Below, one piece after another: positions 25,769 to 38,700 of a stretch of 64,000 bases of DNA. The translations under genes and the position numbers were made by a program. Source of the DNA: Paraspadella gotoi (lineage: Eukaryota; Chaetognatha); the NCBI GenBank assembly GCA_051294375.1, contig CM119264.1:17857157-17921156 (forward strand). Reading direction: 5' to 3'. The number at the start of each line of letters is the position of its first letter. Position 1 is the first letter of the stretch. Under the pieces are notes generated by a model. That model was not told the DNA's origin and made no database searches. It saw nothing but the letters and a program-made list of their open reading frames with translations.

Positions 25769-26378
25769 TAAGGCGTAGTAAATTTTCTAAATTTAACTTT
25801 AATTAAAATTCTAAAAGTGAAGAACGAACAACATTATATTAATGAACATTTATGTAATAAAAAAATTTATAATAAATTTTACAATTTACGCAGTAGGCCA
25901 TATTTATACTAGTACTAAACCAATAAATGTTAAAATTTCAAAACAGTTTTTTGTAAGATTTTTTTGCAGATTTGGATTCGTCATAAAAAGTTGACAAAAA
26001 GAAATATAACTCTTTTTGAAAAATTCCTTCATTAAGTGGGTCAAAAATGAGAAAAAGCTATATTTTAAGCTGAAAATTTACTTTTTCCATATTAAATATA
26101 GTTTTTTTAATTTTTAACCCACTTAATGAAAGAATTTTTAAAAATGACTTATATTTTCTTTTATCAACTTTTTACGAGGAATTCAAATCTGCAATCAAAA
26201 TTAAGAAAAGCCTATTTTGAAATTTTTCGATTTTATAAGGTTAGTACTATATAAATATAGCCTACTGCGAAAATTAAAAAACATAAAATTAATTTTTTTT
26301 ACAAATTAATGTTCACTGATGGTATGTTGTTCATAATTGACTTTTAGAATTTTCGTATGTAACTTTCACTACGCCTTA
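25769..26378. mobile_element. Palindromic hAT-type MITE, copy 1 (610 bp)
   Basis: The element starts TAAGGCGTAGT and ends ACTACGCCTTA, and its two halves are imperfect reverse complements along most of the length (foldback). It is flanked by an exact 8-bp direct repeat TTATTTAC (25761-25768 and 26379-26386). Eight-base target duplications and a TIR fitting T-A-R-N-G are hallmarks of the hAT superfamily. It has no coding capacity. A close second copy is at 52195-52813. Confidence 0.9.
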
Positions 26379-27203
26379 TTATTTACTCATGTGGTATTTA
26401 AAGGTTATGCTTTTGGACAACCGTCTGGATATACCATATCAGACCGAACAGGTCACTTATAAGTTATTCTAACTATTATACTATCGTAATTGTACTATAC
26501 TTGTTGCCCTGTGAGTAATCAAGGCGAAACTAAAAATAAGAGAAAATAAAGTTTAACAAGGATGCATCAAAATTTCAAAAATATAATCATTAACCAAAAT
26601 AAATTGATAAAGATCAACATAATATATTTAATATGTTTTCATAAACTTCAAAATAAAATATCCTAAATAAAAAAGCTACCTCACTTCGAAATGTTTTCCT
26701 TAAAAGAATATAATAATATAATATAATAATAATATAATAGGTATTATGATTTCTTAAAGATATTAATTATTATATCCATGAGCAACAGTATTTTTCACGC
26801 AGTATCTATGCCAATCTCTTTCTTTTCCCCTTCCTCTTATTTTCTCTCTCTTTATAATTTTAAATTTATTTGTAAGAATTGGTTTTTCAACATGACAAGA
26901 CTGACTTATTGTTGCCAACCGTTGGGAAAGATAAAATAATGTGATCATTTGTTCAACGAACCGATCTGATTCTTCTGCCATCTGGTTGAGAGCATCGCTT
27001 GACGTGAACACGATTCTTGTGAGTCACCGTTGGCGTTGATATAAAGAAATTGGTTTGACGGAATTTGTTTAACTATGCGTAAGATGTGCCGTGAAAAATA
27101 ATGAAATTATCTGTTAAAAAAGTTTTGATAAACATTATATGAAATGATCAATATTACTAAGTGAAAATCTTTGAAAAAAGTGGAATTGATCGCGCAATTA
27201 AAA

Positions 27204-30200
27204 ATGGCTGCGGATAATCACCACAGTTGCATATCAAATCCTAACTTTGCGGTGGTATGCTGCTTTATGGACAAATATGGAAACTATTTAGGATTGCCAC
27301 AAATGTCTTACCTAGAACTACAAAGTTTAATGGAAGAAAATAAACCGACGGAGTCCTGCTTGGTAGATCTTCATGTACGATTGTTACGACGAATTGGAAA
27401 GTAAGTTACAATTAGTAGTTTTACATTCAAATTTGGTATAATTTTATTGGGTTTACGGGGCTTTAGGGTTAGGGTTGGCGTAGTTTAAAGTTAGGGGTAG
27501 TTTTTTTTATATTAAAATTTTGTTACTCAAAAGAAGCTAAATCCAAATCGGTAAAATGAAATTTGATTTCAAATGACATAATTTTATTTTCTCCGACTGG
27601 GGAAAGGGGGGTTTTAAGGTTGTTGATAGTTAGGAGGGTATTTTAAAATTAGGGGTAATTAGAGTTAAGGGATATTAAGGTTAATAGTTAATTTTTTTGA
27701 AATTGTTAAAATCCAAGTCGGCGAAAGTACAATTTAGCCGTAAAATTTTACCTATAACTTTTAGTAGAAAAGTTTGAATTTGGTTCAACAACGATTTATA
27801 TTTTATTTATATAATATAAATATATATACAAAATTTGGTTCAACAACGATTTATATTATATAATATATATATATAAAAAATTTGGTTGAACAACGATTTA
27901 TATAAATATAATATAAATCGTTAGAAATATAATATAAATCGTTGTTGAACCAAATTCAAACTTTTCTACTAATAAAAATACACAACGAAAGAAAGGAATT
28001 AACACAATACCTTTTACTTTTATATATAAGTTATATTCTGTGGAACTAAAATGTATTTTTTTATTTTACGAAATTGGTATAATCAATATAAAATTATTAT
28101 GGTTCTGCAGAATCGTCTGTTTTGCGGTCAATCGTATTCCTTTGTAATTGTATTATTATTATCTAAGAAAATGATTGACTTTGTTTCCTAATATATATCA
28201 TTTTTTTCAGGAACGTCGACAAGGAGAGATGGGAAAAGGCAATCGCCAAGTTTTGCATCTCCTATTCGGAGGCCGATTACTGGGAGATCAGTGAAATCGG
28301 CTACTATGGCGCACGAATGGATGTTAAAATTCGTATTCTAAAGAATCTGCTCGAGGCCCAGTTCGACGACAATGTTAAATTCAAAGCAAAAATCAACGAA
28401 CTTACGCCGGACGACCTTAGGTTCATGCCGATCGGAAAGGATCGTCATGGTAACCAGTACTTTTACATGGAAGATCACGACTGCAACGTCCGGATATTTC
28501 GGGAAGATCCTGACTTGGACTACTCGTGGGAATTAGTGGCGAAAAATCGCGACGAAGTTCAGCGACTCATAGTGATGCTACATACTAACTGCGGAACAGA
28601 TTCCCCTGCTGATAAGGAGACGCCCACGGAAACACCCGCCGAAACGCCTGCCCTCACCCCCGCTCCAAGTGATGGACCGCTGGATGATGCTTCTCTTTAT
28701 TCCATTGACTCGGTAAAAGACGTTAAGGAGACAGAAGATAATGCAGAAGACATTGAGCCAAAACAAGTTGAAGAAAAACTTGAGGATGACGTGAATAAGG
28801 TGGAAGAAGTTAAAAGCGTCAAAATTATAGGGAGTCTACAGGATAAAGAGGTTACGACGGATATACTGGACAATGTGAATAAGAAGAGAAGCGGAGAAGA
28901 TCTTAAAAAAATATTCGATCCGTTAGATGTAGGCGAAGAAGAGGGTAAAAATTTGATAAAAAAAGTGACCAGGGACGGCAAGAAAGACTCTACAAAATTA
29001 ACAACGACGGCAATTAGAGATAAACGAGTTGAACCGGTAGCTGATGTAAAGGAGAACCACGATGATTACGGTGATCTTAATCAAGATGAAACTTCTGAAA
29101 TAAAAAAAGAACATATAAAGGATAATGGCAAAACATTTATAAATCATGCCGAAAAAGAGAAATCTATGGGAAATCTCGGTGCATCTGTACAAAAACAATC
29201 AAAAGAAATGACCGAGAAAGAAATTCACAATGAAAATAAATTAACAAATGTTATAAAGGATGCCGAGAAAAGCAAGACAGAGAACGAAGATAAAGAAAAG
29301 AAACAATTAGAGTTTGAAAGAGCAAGGATCGAATATGTAGATAAGAATAAAGAAGATGACTGGGATTTAGCCCAGGACTCATTAAAGTCAGCAAATACAA
29401 ATGAAGAAAAGAAAAACCTCGACGACGGAAAAGTAAAAGAACAACCGGTTAATAAAAATGTAACAGTAAAGGAAAAAGAAGAGAAAACGTGTAAAATGCC
29501 CAAGGTGGAAGAAAGTAATGAAAATATGAAGGAGGAAAAAGAGACAATTGAAAAGACCAAAATCGTAGAAAGAGAAATCGCACAGGAAGAAAAAAATGTT
29601 ATTGAGGAATTACAGGATAGAATAGCGTTTGGTAAAGAAGTTGCAATCGCCAAGACAAAAGAAAAACAAACGGAAAAGATAGCTGATAGAAGAAACTGGT
29701 CGTTGGAAAGCCAACAGGATATCGGGAGTATGAACTTTTCTGAGAAAAAAATACAAGAAAATGAGGAAAATGAAAAAACCAAAGAAAAAAATAAAAACCC
29801 AGAGGAAAAAATTGGAACGGATGGATACAAGGCCAGGGAGAAATCTATGGAAGATAATTCAAAATATACAGAGAGTTTGGAAATAAAAGATATTGCGGTG
29901 ATTCCTGAACATGAAAAGAACAAAGGAAACTGCTACGTAAACCAGAAAGAAGATACTATTCTTTCTAAACCGGTTTCTCAAACAAGTGGGTACTTATATG
30001 AACAAAATAATAAACTTAACACGGATAATTTTATAGCTAATCAAGAAACCAAAAGTAAAACTAAAACAGATCAATCTAACTACCCAACCAATTATGATAA
30101 AGTTGACTCTACTTCCACTGAGCTCGTAAAAAATTGTGAAAATAAAATACTTGAGACAGTCACAACTCGAGTTATTAAAAGTTCTGATATAAACGTTGCC

Positions 30201-33200
30201 AATCCAACTGATGAAATTCAAAATACCGAAACTGATGAGAGCAAACAAGTTACAGAAAAAGTAGAACCGAAAGATAAAGAAATTTTAAAAGATGTGTCAA
30301 ATAATGAGATGTTAGTTTCCAGTGATCGAAAAGAACTTACAGAAATATCCGAAAACAAGAACGTTTTGGTAGTTGAGCAGAGTTCAACATCGGCTGACGA
30401 TATTATGAAAATAGATAAAATGAAACTCTCTCCCGCTGCAGCGGATCAAAAGCCTTTCCAGGAGGTTATTTGGACATCCGATACAGTCGATTCAATTAAT
30501 TTAAAAACAGCTTTTTCAAAAAAAAGGAAACAAGGAAATTCCGATAGCGTCAATGAAGAAAGCTGCTTGGAAAAAGAAACAGAACAACTTGGTAAATCTA
30601 GAAAACTAGATATGCTTAAAAGTGCAAAAACCGTTCATGAGAAGAAGATAAATGAACGGAAAACTGAGTATTTAGAATCAATTGAAAGCGAAATAATTAT
30701 TAAAGAATATACTGAAGAAAAAGATATGGATAATGTAATTAATAAAACTATGGATGATATGTTAAATTCAGTTGTTCAGATAGAAAGTTCTGAAAGTGAA
30801 AAAATTATTGAAATAAAAGTAAGTGTCGATAAAGAAATTTTAAATGATGCTGGTAAAAAGAATCAAGACCAATCAAAGGGAATTAACAAAAAAATGGATA
30901 TGATCATTGAGCATCAACAAAATAATGGAAAAGATGGAACTTCGAAAGGGAGTTTAAAACGAAAAGCAGGTGATTCACCCACAAGCGAAGAAAGTTTTGA
31001 GGGTGAAAAAAAGGAAAATGGCCAACGACCCATCCACACTCCAGCCAAAAGAGCAAGGGGTGGGTTTGCAAGAAGAACTAAAAAAATTTCAAAAGCAAAT
31101 GAAAGAATTTGTGAATCTGATAGCTCTAACTCAAGTGAAGAGGAAAATAATCTTGAACGGGGAAGACCGCAAAAAAAAATTAAAGGGAAAAATATCACTG
31201 ATGACGAGTCTAAATCCTCTTTAAAAAATAGAAATAAAGATAAGGAAGAGAATTTGACCAAGCGTCAAGCCTTAGCGTTAAGTTTGTCAAAAAAGGATAA
31301 TGGAAGAAAAAGAGGTAGGCCACCTTTAAAAAGGGATTCCTCCTCTGATCATGGTTCTTCAAGTGAAGGAAATCAAGATCACACAAGAAACGTAAAAGAT
31401 AATAGTGAAAGTGAAAATGAGTCCAGTGAGGAAATAGAAGACGACCCTTATGATACCGATTACAATCCTACAAAAAAAAGAGTGAGAGGATCTACTAGGG
31501 TAAAATATCAATCTGAAGATGACTCTGAAGGTAGTGGAGTTCTAAATGATGACACTCCTTGTGGGAAGTGTGGATTGTTTAATCATCCGGAACTTATTCT
31601 GTTGTGTGACTCTTGTGACGCAGGATATCATACAGCTTGTTTAAGACCACCACTGTTCTTTATTCCTGATGGTAATTGGTATTGCCCTGCCTGTGAACAT
31701 AAAACACTTTGCGATAAATTAAATGAAAAATTACATTTGTTAGATCAAAATCTTAAAAAAATGAGTACACTTCAATGTCGAAAAAAAAGATTGGAATATG
31801 TAGGTATAAGCTTAAGCAACATCTTGCCTGAAAGTGAAGATGATGTTAATGAAGAGAAAAATAATGCAAAACAGGAATCTAGCAATGAGTCGAGTGAAGA
31901 AGATAGTCTCACAGAAGAACTTTCCTATAAAACAAAAAAGAAAAGGCACAAAAGCCAAACTTCGGATGTCTCTGAAAGTGAAGACAATCGCTTTGTTAAA
32001 AAATTAACTGGTCCAAGATCAAAAAGAAAAAGACAACAAGTAAATTACAAATTTAATGACTATGATGAATTATTGGATGATGCTATAGAAGAGGGAACTG
32101 AATGGGTTTGGGAGGATGAAGATGGAAACCCAATAGAAAGGCAAAGAGATCTTGGAAATTACAGAAGAGACAATTGTCAAGACGATGCAGTACAATCTGG
32201 TAAAGGTCGTGGAAAAGACATAGAAAATTTCTTGGAGGAATATGAAAGGAAAAAAGAAAAGGAAAAGGAAGAACAGGAAAGAGAATCCAGGAAAGGCTAT
32301 AAAAAAATTGAAGATGATTTTGAAAAAGATGAAAAGGAATCATCAGAAGAGGAAGTTAAAGGTCGTCCGAGATCTAACAGGCCATCTTTGAAAATTTGTA
32401 AAAAAAGAAGAGGTTTGACAAGACTAAGTGACTCTGAAAATGAGGATGATGATGATGAATCCTTTGAAGAATCAAGTGACGATTCTGAAGAAAGTGAACC
32501 AGTTGATGAGTCCGATTCAAATACTCCAATATCAGAGTCTGATAGCGATTTAGATTTTAACCTAAGAAAAAAGAAAAAATCTAAAGGAAGACCCAACAGA
32601 TCAAGGAAGCGTAATAAGTGGGATGATTTTGTTGTTGGGGATGAATATGACAGTGAGGAGGAAGCAAAAACATCTGAAGAGTCAGATGACTCTGATCTAG
32701 ATACAAGAAAACGACGAGTAGCAAGAAGAGTAAATTATAATGAAGATGATTCTAACTCAAATTTTTCAAGCGATTCCGCAAATTGGAAGAAATTAAAAAA
32801 GAAAATTGGTTCTAAGAAGTATAAGACTACAAAGAAGTTAAAGCCTATAAAACATTCAAGCGGTGAGAGTGAAACTGATTGGTCTCAAGATTCTGAAAAT
32901 GAAAAACAGAAGTGTAAAGCCCCGGTTAAATCGCGAAAGACAGCAAGAATTGTTTCGGATGAGGATGAAAATATCAATAAAGAACCTTCAAAAGAATCAA
33001 GTGAAGATAGCGAGTTTGATCCAGCTACAGCAAAACGTAAGGCCAAAGCAAAAGTAATTAAGAAGCCTAAAAAAAAACCTTCAAAGAAGGCAGCAAATTC
33101 TTTAAGCAAAAAACCGAAACAAGACGGTGAAAGAAAATCTAATAAGGAACCTGTTCAACCATCAAGAGTTTCTCAACGAATAAGAAAACCAGTCAACCTA

Positions 33201-33893
33201 GCGGAGTTTTATGATTCTGATGATAGTGATTCTAATTCAGCTCAGGCACCAAGTAAATCGAAAGGAAGCAATTTACAAACTGATCCTTCTGACAAAAACA
33301 AACAAACAACGCAATCACCCGAAAAATCCTCTAAACTTACGGAGTTTTCCCACTCGCCCACAGAAAATAATGTGCCAGTTGCCACTCGAAGTTTTTTAGG
33401 AACGGAAAACTCATCAAAACCAACTTCTTGGTCTCGCCATGGGGTTGAATGTGATAATTTTGAAAAAACTCAAGCAAAACAAACTGTTTCAAACGAGAAA
33501 ACTTCTGTTAAGCTAAATGACCTGAAAATGGGGACAGAAAAATCTTTTTCCAGTCTCGAGCCAATTCAATACCATCCCCCCTCCCAAGTTTACCCTACCC
33601 CGGACGTACAGAGGGTGTCTCATCAACATGGCGACGCATATCCCGCCTCTTTTCATCGCCCACCTTTTCCGGAACCAACATCAAGAAACAGAACATTTAT
33701 GATAGCCAACCTTTTAAAGACTGATTCTCAAAGTCAATCGAAACACGAAGCTGCGAATACACCAATCATAACTCCAAAACCTGCAACAAAAGCAAACTCA
33801 GTTGCCGCTGCCGTTGCTGCTTCATCAAACGATGATGATGAACTGTATAATGTCACGGATATTGTGTCTTTTATTACTGGATCCAATTTGTGA
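27204..33893 (+). CDS. RSF1: Remodeling and spacing factor 1 (RSF1)
   Basis: Histone-binding subunit of the RSF chromatin-remodelling complex, partner of the ISWI ATPase. Two coding exons, 27204-27400 and 28211-33893, give 1959 aa (human RSF1 has about 1441). The N-terminus (NFAVVCCFMDKYG; LVDLHVRLLRRIGK) and the following block to about residue 200 (QFDDNVKFKAKINELTPDDL, PIGKDRHGNQYFY) match the conserved RSF1 N-terminal/WHIM region. A long Lys/Glu-rich disordered segment follows, then a PHD finger at about residues 1180-1230 (CGKCGLFNHPELILLCDSCD, CDAGYHTACLRPP, WYCPACEH) with all zinc ligands visible, then acidic/Ser-rich and Lys-rich stretches. The ATG at 27204 matches where the family begins. 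The second exon is 5.7 kb, unusually long. Intron 1 holds a foldback repeat. Confidence 0.95.
27430..27700. repeat. G-rich, TTAGGG-like stretch in RSF1 intron 1
   Basis: Contains TTTAGGGTTAGGGTTGG near 27465-27482 and several degenerate variants (TTAGGGG, TTAAGGG) to about 27690. Similar strand-biased G-rich stretches occur in the beta-tubulin intron (about 51955-52115) and the SFXN intron (about 57045-57110). Confidence 0.5.
27761..27972. repeat. Foldback repeat with perfect 42-bp arms, in RSF1 intron 1
   Basis: 27761-27802 is the exact reverse complement of 27931-27972. Between the arms the core unit AATTTGGTTCAACAACGATT recurs at about 27832-27851 and, with one change, about 27882-27901, separated by AT-rich spacers. 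The whole would fold into a branched hairpin in the RSF1 pre-mRNA. It may be a non-autonomous transposon or a rearranged tandem repeat. Confidence 0.85.
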
Positions 33894-35783
33894 AATATGT
33901 TCGAAAAAAGATCTTGTCAATTCACTCGTATATTAACAAAATGATCCCATTGATAATTTTCTTCCATGTGATGATTAGATAGTATCAAAAATGATTGCCC
34001 CGAATTCAAAAAGTATTTTGTTTTTTTATTGATTTCTTTATTTTTCGTTTCAATGCCTTTAAGAGAAATTCGTGTGAACCGGAAATGTTGAACCACTCGC
34101 CATTACTGAAATGTAAACATGTTGCATCTACGGCCGTGACTTTTCTATATTTATATGATTGTGTTGTTAGCCATGAAATGATTAAATATAAAAAAAATAT
34201 TTTATATGGAGACAATTATTTATAAGACTAAAGCTATGTACTCATTCGAATTTGATTCCAGTGTTGAAAGATTACATGCAAAACTAGGATCTGGCGTAAT
34301 TCTTGGGAAGATTTGCCGTTTTAATAATCGTTTTCTCAGTAGCATTCTCTTAATGTCAGGTTTTGTTTTAGTAAAAGTTCAAATTTTAATTTAGAAACTA
34401 ATTCCTATACTTGTCATTTTTGAAAATACTTAGTGGAAAATAACTAAGTCTCGCAATCGCTATCAGAATCATATCTTCAAACGAATTGGCTGAAAAAAGT
34501 TTCTCCCTATAAATTATAATCTTAGACATCCAACTTGAATCGATTGCTGGGACTGGAGAAATCCACACTTAATTACCTTGCTTTCTCGCTTCTTTTTTCT
34601 CCCGACGGAAGCAAAGCAGCGCGGCTTGATCCCAGTCTGACGCGGCCGCTGCTGTAACTGCTGCGGCGCTTTCCACGCGGATTCATACCTATCAGACTTC
34701 CTTGTCTGCATGAATCACAGTAGCAAATTTTCTCTTCCTTCTTCACATGACTGACATAACCGGCTCTCACTTCGACACAATGCGTTTCGGACGGATGTTT
34801 TTCACGCAGGCGGAGGGAGGGCCTTATTTTTAAATGGCGCATTTAACTTTCCCAGCTCTAATACGCTTGAATGAAAAATTCATTGAACAGAATGAAGTAC
34901 AGATCTAAAAATAGATTCCAATTTAAAGTTAATCTTTGATAAGTGGGTTACATAGCTAGCTTTTTACGGTTAGAATTGTTAATAAAGTTATTATCAGAAG
35001 TATCAGTTTGGCTTATAATCTTCGCCGACAGCTCCTCTGCCCCCTAAATTTCGAATCTTCTACCTCGGAACATTCTCCCCGGACAAAGACGCATTTTACT
35101 CTTCCCAGCGAAACAAAGAACCGTTGGGTTTTTTCGGCTATAGGGGTTCGGAGATCGAGGCACGAAAAGGAGCGATATTCGGTACACAAAGAACTCAGCA
35201 TTTCTCTTGGCTAAACCTCGTGCTTGTCGCTCTTGCTCTCGGATCACATCCAGAGAGAAGAAACTGGTTTCCTTGTTCCTCTAGGAAAAAGCAGGATTCA
35301 TTTTATCGAGTAGATGAGAGGAACTTACACTACATTGAAACGTGAGAAAGATAGAAAAGATTAAAGTTTTTTAAACCAAATGGTTTGGTGCAAATTAGCT
35401 CAGATATAACAAACTATCGTAAACCGAACCTATAAATAAACTAATAATAAAAGGTATGTACGTTTCTTTTTCACTTTTGGTTTGCAAGATATCCGAACGT
35501 GAATTTCATATTCCTTATAGTGATGCTAGAATATGACACATTTGAGCACAAATATTGCGTTTGTATACGATACAAAACTGGAGGAACTCCAAAAACTAAA
35601 TCAAAATGAGTTATGGCACTCATATCTGACGGAAGTACAAGGAAAATGGTTGAGGACCACATGACGGTGGTAGTATCGTTAGAAAAGAACAAAAATTATA
35701 TCGCAATGACGTTATTTTTATAAACTCTCGACTTAGTAACTCGTGGAGCACATAGTGATAGTAAGTTTCTTCTTGAAAAGGTT
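33894..35783. other. Convergent 3' flanks of RSF1 and MKX
   Basis: RSF1 ends at 33893 and MKX, on the other strand, ends at 35784, so this should hold both 3' UTRs. Two patches (about 34560-34850 and 35020-35290) are GC-richer than the rest and have short frames on both strands, none recognisable. One minus-strand frame has a possible donor near 34576. Nothing else is seen. Confidence 0.5.
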
Positions 35784-38700
35784 TTAGTATTTTTGCCTCA
35801 CACGTATAGTGGCTCCACTGGTGTCTTGGTTTTCGTTATTTAAGCGAAGAGGTTTTAAGTTGGACTGCTCAAAGTTAGATCGGGCAATTTGCTGCTGCAA
35901 TTTCTCGGATTGCCTCATTCGAGACAAAGCAACCAGCGCTAACGCAGCGTCGATTTCGATGTCGTGCAACGTTAAGTTTTCTTCCAGGAAGTTACTAAAA
36001 TAGAAATTAAAATATTTTGAAACAGCACGCTAAACCTGAGGGTTTTGTAGTTGATTATTTATTTTTTATCTAACATTAATTATCTTACACTGAGGATTTT
36101 CGAGGAGAAGGCGATGTCCTATACCCTAGATCCTTTTCTCCGTTTCCCGAACCGTTAAAGGTCCAGTCCAGTTGTCCCGAAGTGGACGAAGTTTCGGAAG
36201 ACGCTTGACCGCAGTCTTCGTAGTCGTGCGATGAGAGGGAGCCGGCTCCTGGACTTCTTCGATGGTGATACTGTGACATTCCTTGGGTTTGACCCGCTAC
36301 CGCCTCGGAATTTCCGGATGTGTTTGTCGACGGGAGCGGACTTGTGTGTACTGGGGATTCGGTAGCGTTTTCATGGCGTCCAGCCACCTCCGCAATCGTC
36401 ATCAAGCACGGTTCAGAAACGACGGATGACAATTTCGTCGATTTGACGGCATTCGTAGAAGTGACAACTGTCGCCGGCCGTCGTCCAGCGAGATCTGCTA
36501 GAGGGCCGGCGGTAACTTGTGGCAACTCGTTCAGATACCGTTGTAGAATGCTGTGCTTTTGTGAAGACGCGGCGTTCTCCATCGCCGACGTTAGAGACGC
36601 ATCAGAAGTTCCATGATGAGTTTCCACCTCATCGTTCGTTCTTGAATTTTCCGTTTTCAGATCGATCTGGAGTTCAGGTTCCCCATCGCTGATTATTCCA
36701 TCGTCCATCTCTTCGATCTCCATGTGATTGTCTGCTTGGCTGATAGCAGCAATCTTTGCCGCCAAATCGTTGCCAGTACGCTTTTCGGCGATTTTCAAAC
36801 GACGCCGCGCATTTGCAAACCAGTTAGCAACCTGAATGCATAAAATATACTATTATTATAATATAATTTTTTGCAAGTCGGTATTTACTACTTATATTCA
36901 CAATAATTTATATACAAAAAATCATAAAAAACCTACTTGAACTAGAGTCATGCTAGAGGTTTGTGCAAGATACTGTTTCTCTTGTTTCGAGGGATAGGGA
37001 TTATCCAGATGAGCCTCCATCCATTCTTTTAAGGGCCGAGCCATTTCTTGCAACGTTTGCCGTTTCCTTCTTATTCGTCCATTTTCCGCTGGCCTTGAAA
37101 ATAAATTGTTATTTAATAAAGCAATAGCTTATATCCTTGTATGAAAAGCCAATTTGCGGGTTTAACTTAACTACGCGTGCCAACTGAAATTATAAAGTTA
37201 AACGACAATAATAACTCGTTAAAATAAAAACATATTAAATAAGCTAAATAATAGTTAAAGAGCAATTGCAGTTATATATAAAATTAAAGTTAAATTTCGT
37301 TAAAAAATTTACTATATAAACAGAAGAATAGCAAAGATCGTTTACAAGGAATTTCAACACAAAGGAAAACACTCCCGTTTTTTTTTCTTAACACGCGATC
37401 GAGATGAGTCACGAAAAAATTCTCGATCCAATACATGTAGAGAGACGCTGAATCAATCCATTCATTTAAAATTTTTGATGGCGTGTCGAAAAAGTATGTA
37501 AAGTACGAATTATTAAAGTTAAATTTAAAAAGGAGATTTATATTTAATTCACAATTAGATTTCAGCAACTACATATAACTAAAAAATACGTTTTATATAT
37601 AGTATTTATATTAGCTGTATACATACTCCGGACGAAATAATGTATTTTAATTCTTTAAAATACTTTGTACCTACAAATATAAAAAACTCACTTGTTTCCT
37701 CGCTGTCGCCTTATCGTAACGGCTGTGCTTGAATCCGCTCCTTCTGCTCCAACAGGAAGAAAAGGATGCGTCTTGGAGAGGTCTTGTGTCCTTAATGCCG
37801 TGGCTTTCGCCTCCAGCATTGGCAGAGGGGCGGGACAAGGGGCACCCTCTCTAGGAGTCTCGTTTGCGGAGGTAGGGGAGATTGAGGCGAGATGGTATGA
37901 CGAGGACAAGCTATCCGCCGAGGGAATTGTGATGGATGGGGCGATGGCAGATGGGGGCAATGAAGAGGGATTCAGCCTTGGCTGAGAAATTGAAGAGTGA
38001 GAGGACTCGTGAGGATTCGTCAAACTGGAGGTTTCGCGCTGTTTAAATAAGGGGGTAAGATAAAGGATTAACAGAATTAAAAGAATTATTGTAAAATGGT
38101 AAGTCAATGACTAATTAACTGTTAGGTATTGAGCAATCTTCAAGTTGAACTTTGTGTTAGGGCTTCAGAGAACAAAGCTTTCGATAAGTTTTATAACAAC
38201 ATTTTTTAAACTTTTCCCCCATTAAATTTGAAAGATCGCCTTCCTAGTTTTTTCATATTTAACTCAAAATTGCGTCATTAAAACAAAGGGAAACAAAGCA
38301 TAAATCAAACCGAATTCTAGAAATCGTTGGAAAATAGGAATTTTCCGTCTTTATCTACATGAACTTACCGGTTCTACTGGGTATTTAGGCTTCTTGGTAG
38401 AAGGGACCAGTGAAAAAAGACTTGCGGCAAGAGGCCGTTCGAAGTGGTTGGGCGGGAGGAGGGAGACGTTCGCGGACCTATGGTGATCTCGACGCGGTTC
38501 GTCCCTACTGACCACTTCCTTGATAGCGGCGTCAATCGACAAGTCCAAAGGCGTGTTGTTGTTAGTAAGGGTGTTGTTATTATTGTTACTTATATATAGG
38601 TGCGCACTGGAGGGCGAGCTCGCCATCACCCCGTTCTTCCCGTAGAGACCGTTCATCTCTGTTTTCGCTTCTTCGTTGTTGTTGTTCCCGGATGCCAGGA

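Larger units (their letters stand above)
24012..27203. other. AT-rich intergenic region between divergent genes
   Basis: The region separates the 5' end of the large minus-strand gene from RSF1 on the plus strand, so it should hold both promoters. It contains the intact hAT MITE (25769-26378), a decayed relative (about 24830-25270) and an AT dinucleotide-rich stretch near 26705-26745. A 82-codon minus-strand frame at 26763-27011 has no recognisable product. Confidence 0.6.

Noticed and set aside
26763-27011. 82-codon minus-strand frame upstream of RSF1
   Set aside because: No family match, no supporting splice sites, AT-rich surroundings; kept only as a note in the intergenic entry.
29225-29923. 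232-codon minus-strand frame inside RSF1
   Set aside because: Antisense shadow of the Lys/Glu-rich coding exon (reads as Phe/Ser/Leu).
34514-34842. Overlapping minus-strand frames in the RSF1-MKX gap
   Set aside because: Two frames overlap the same GC-rich patch without family match; only one weak donor supports them.
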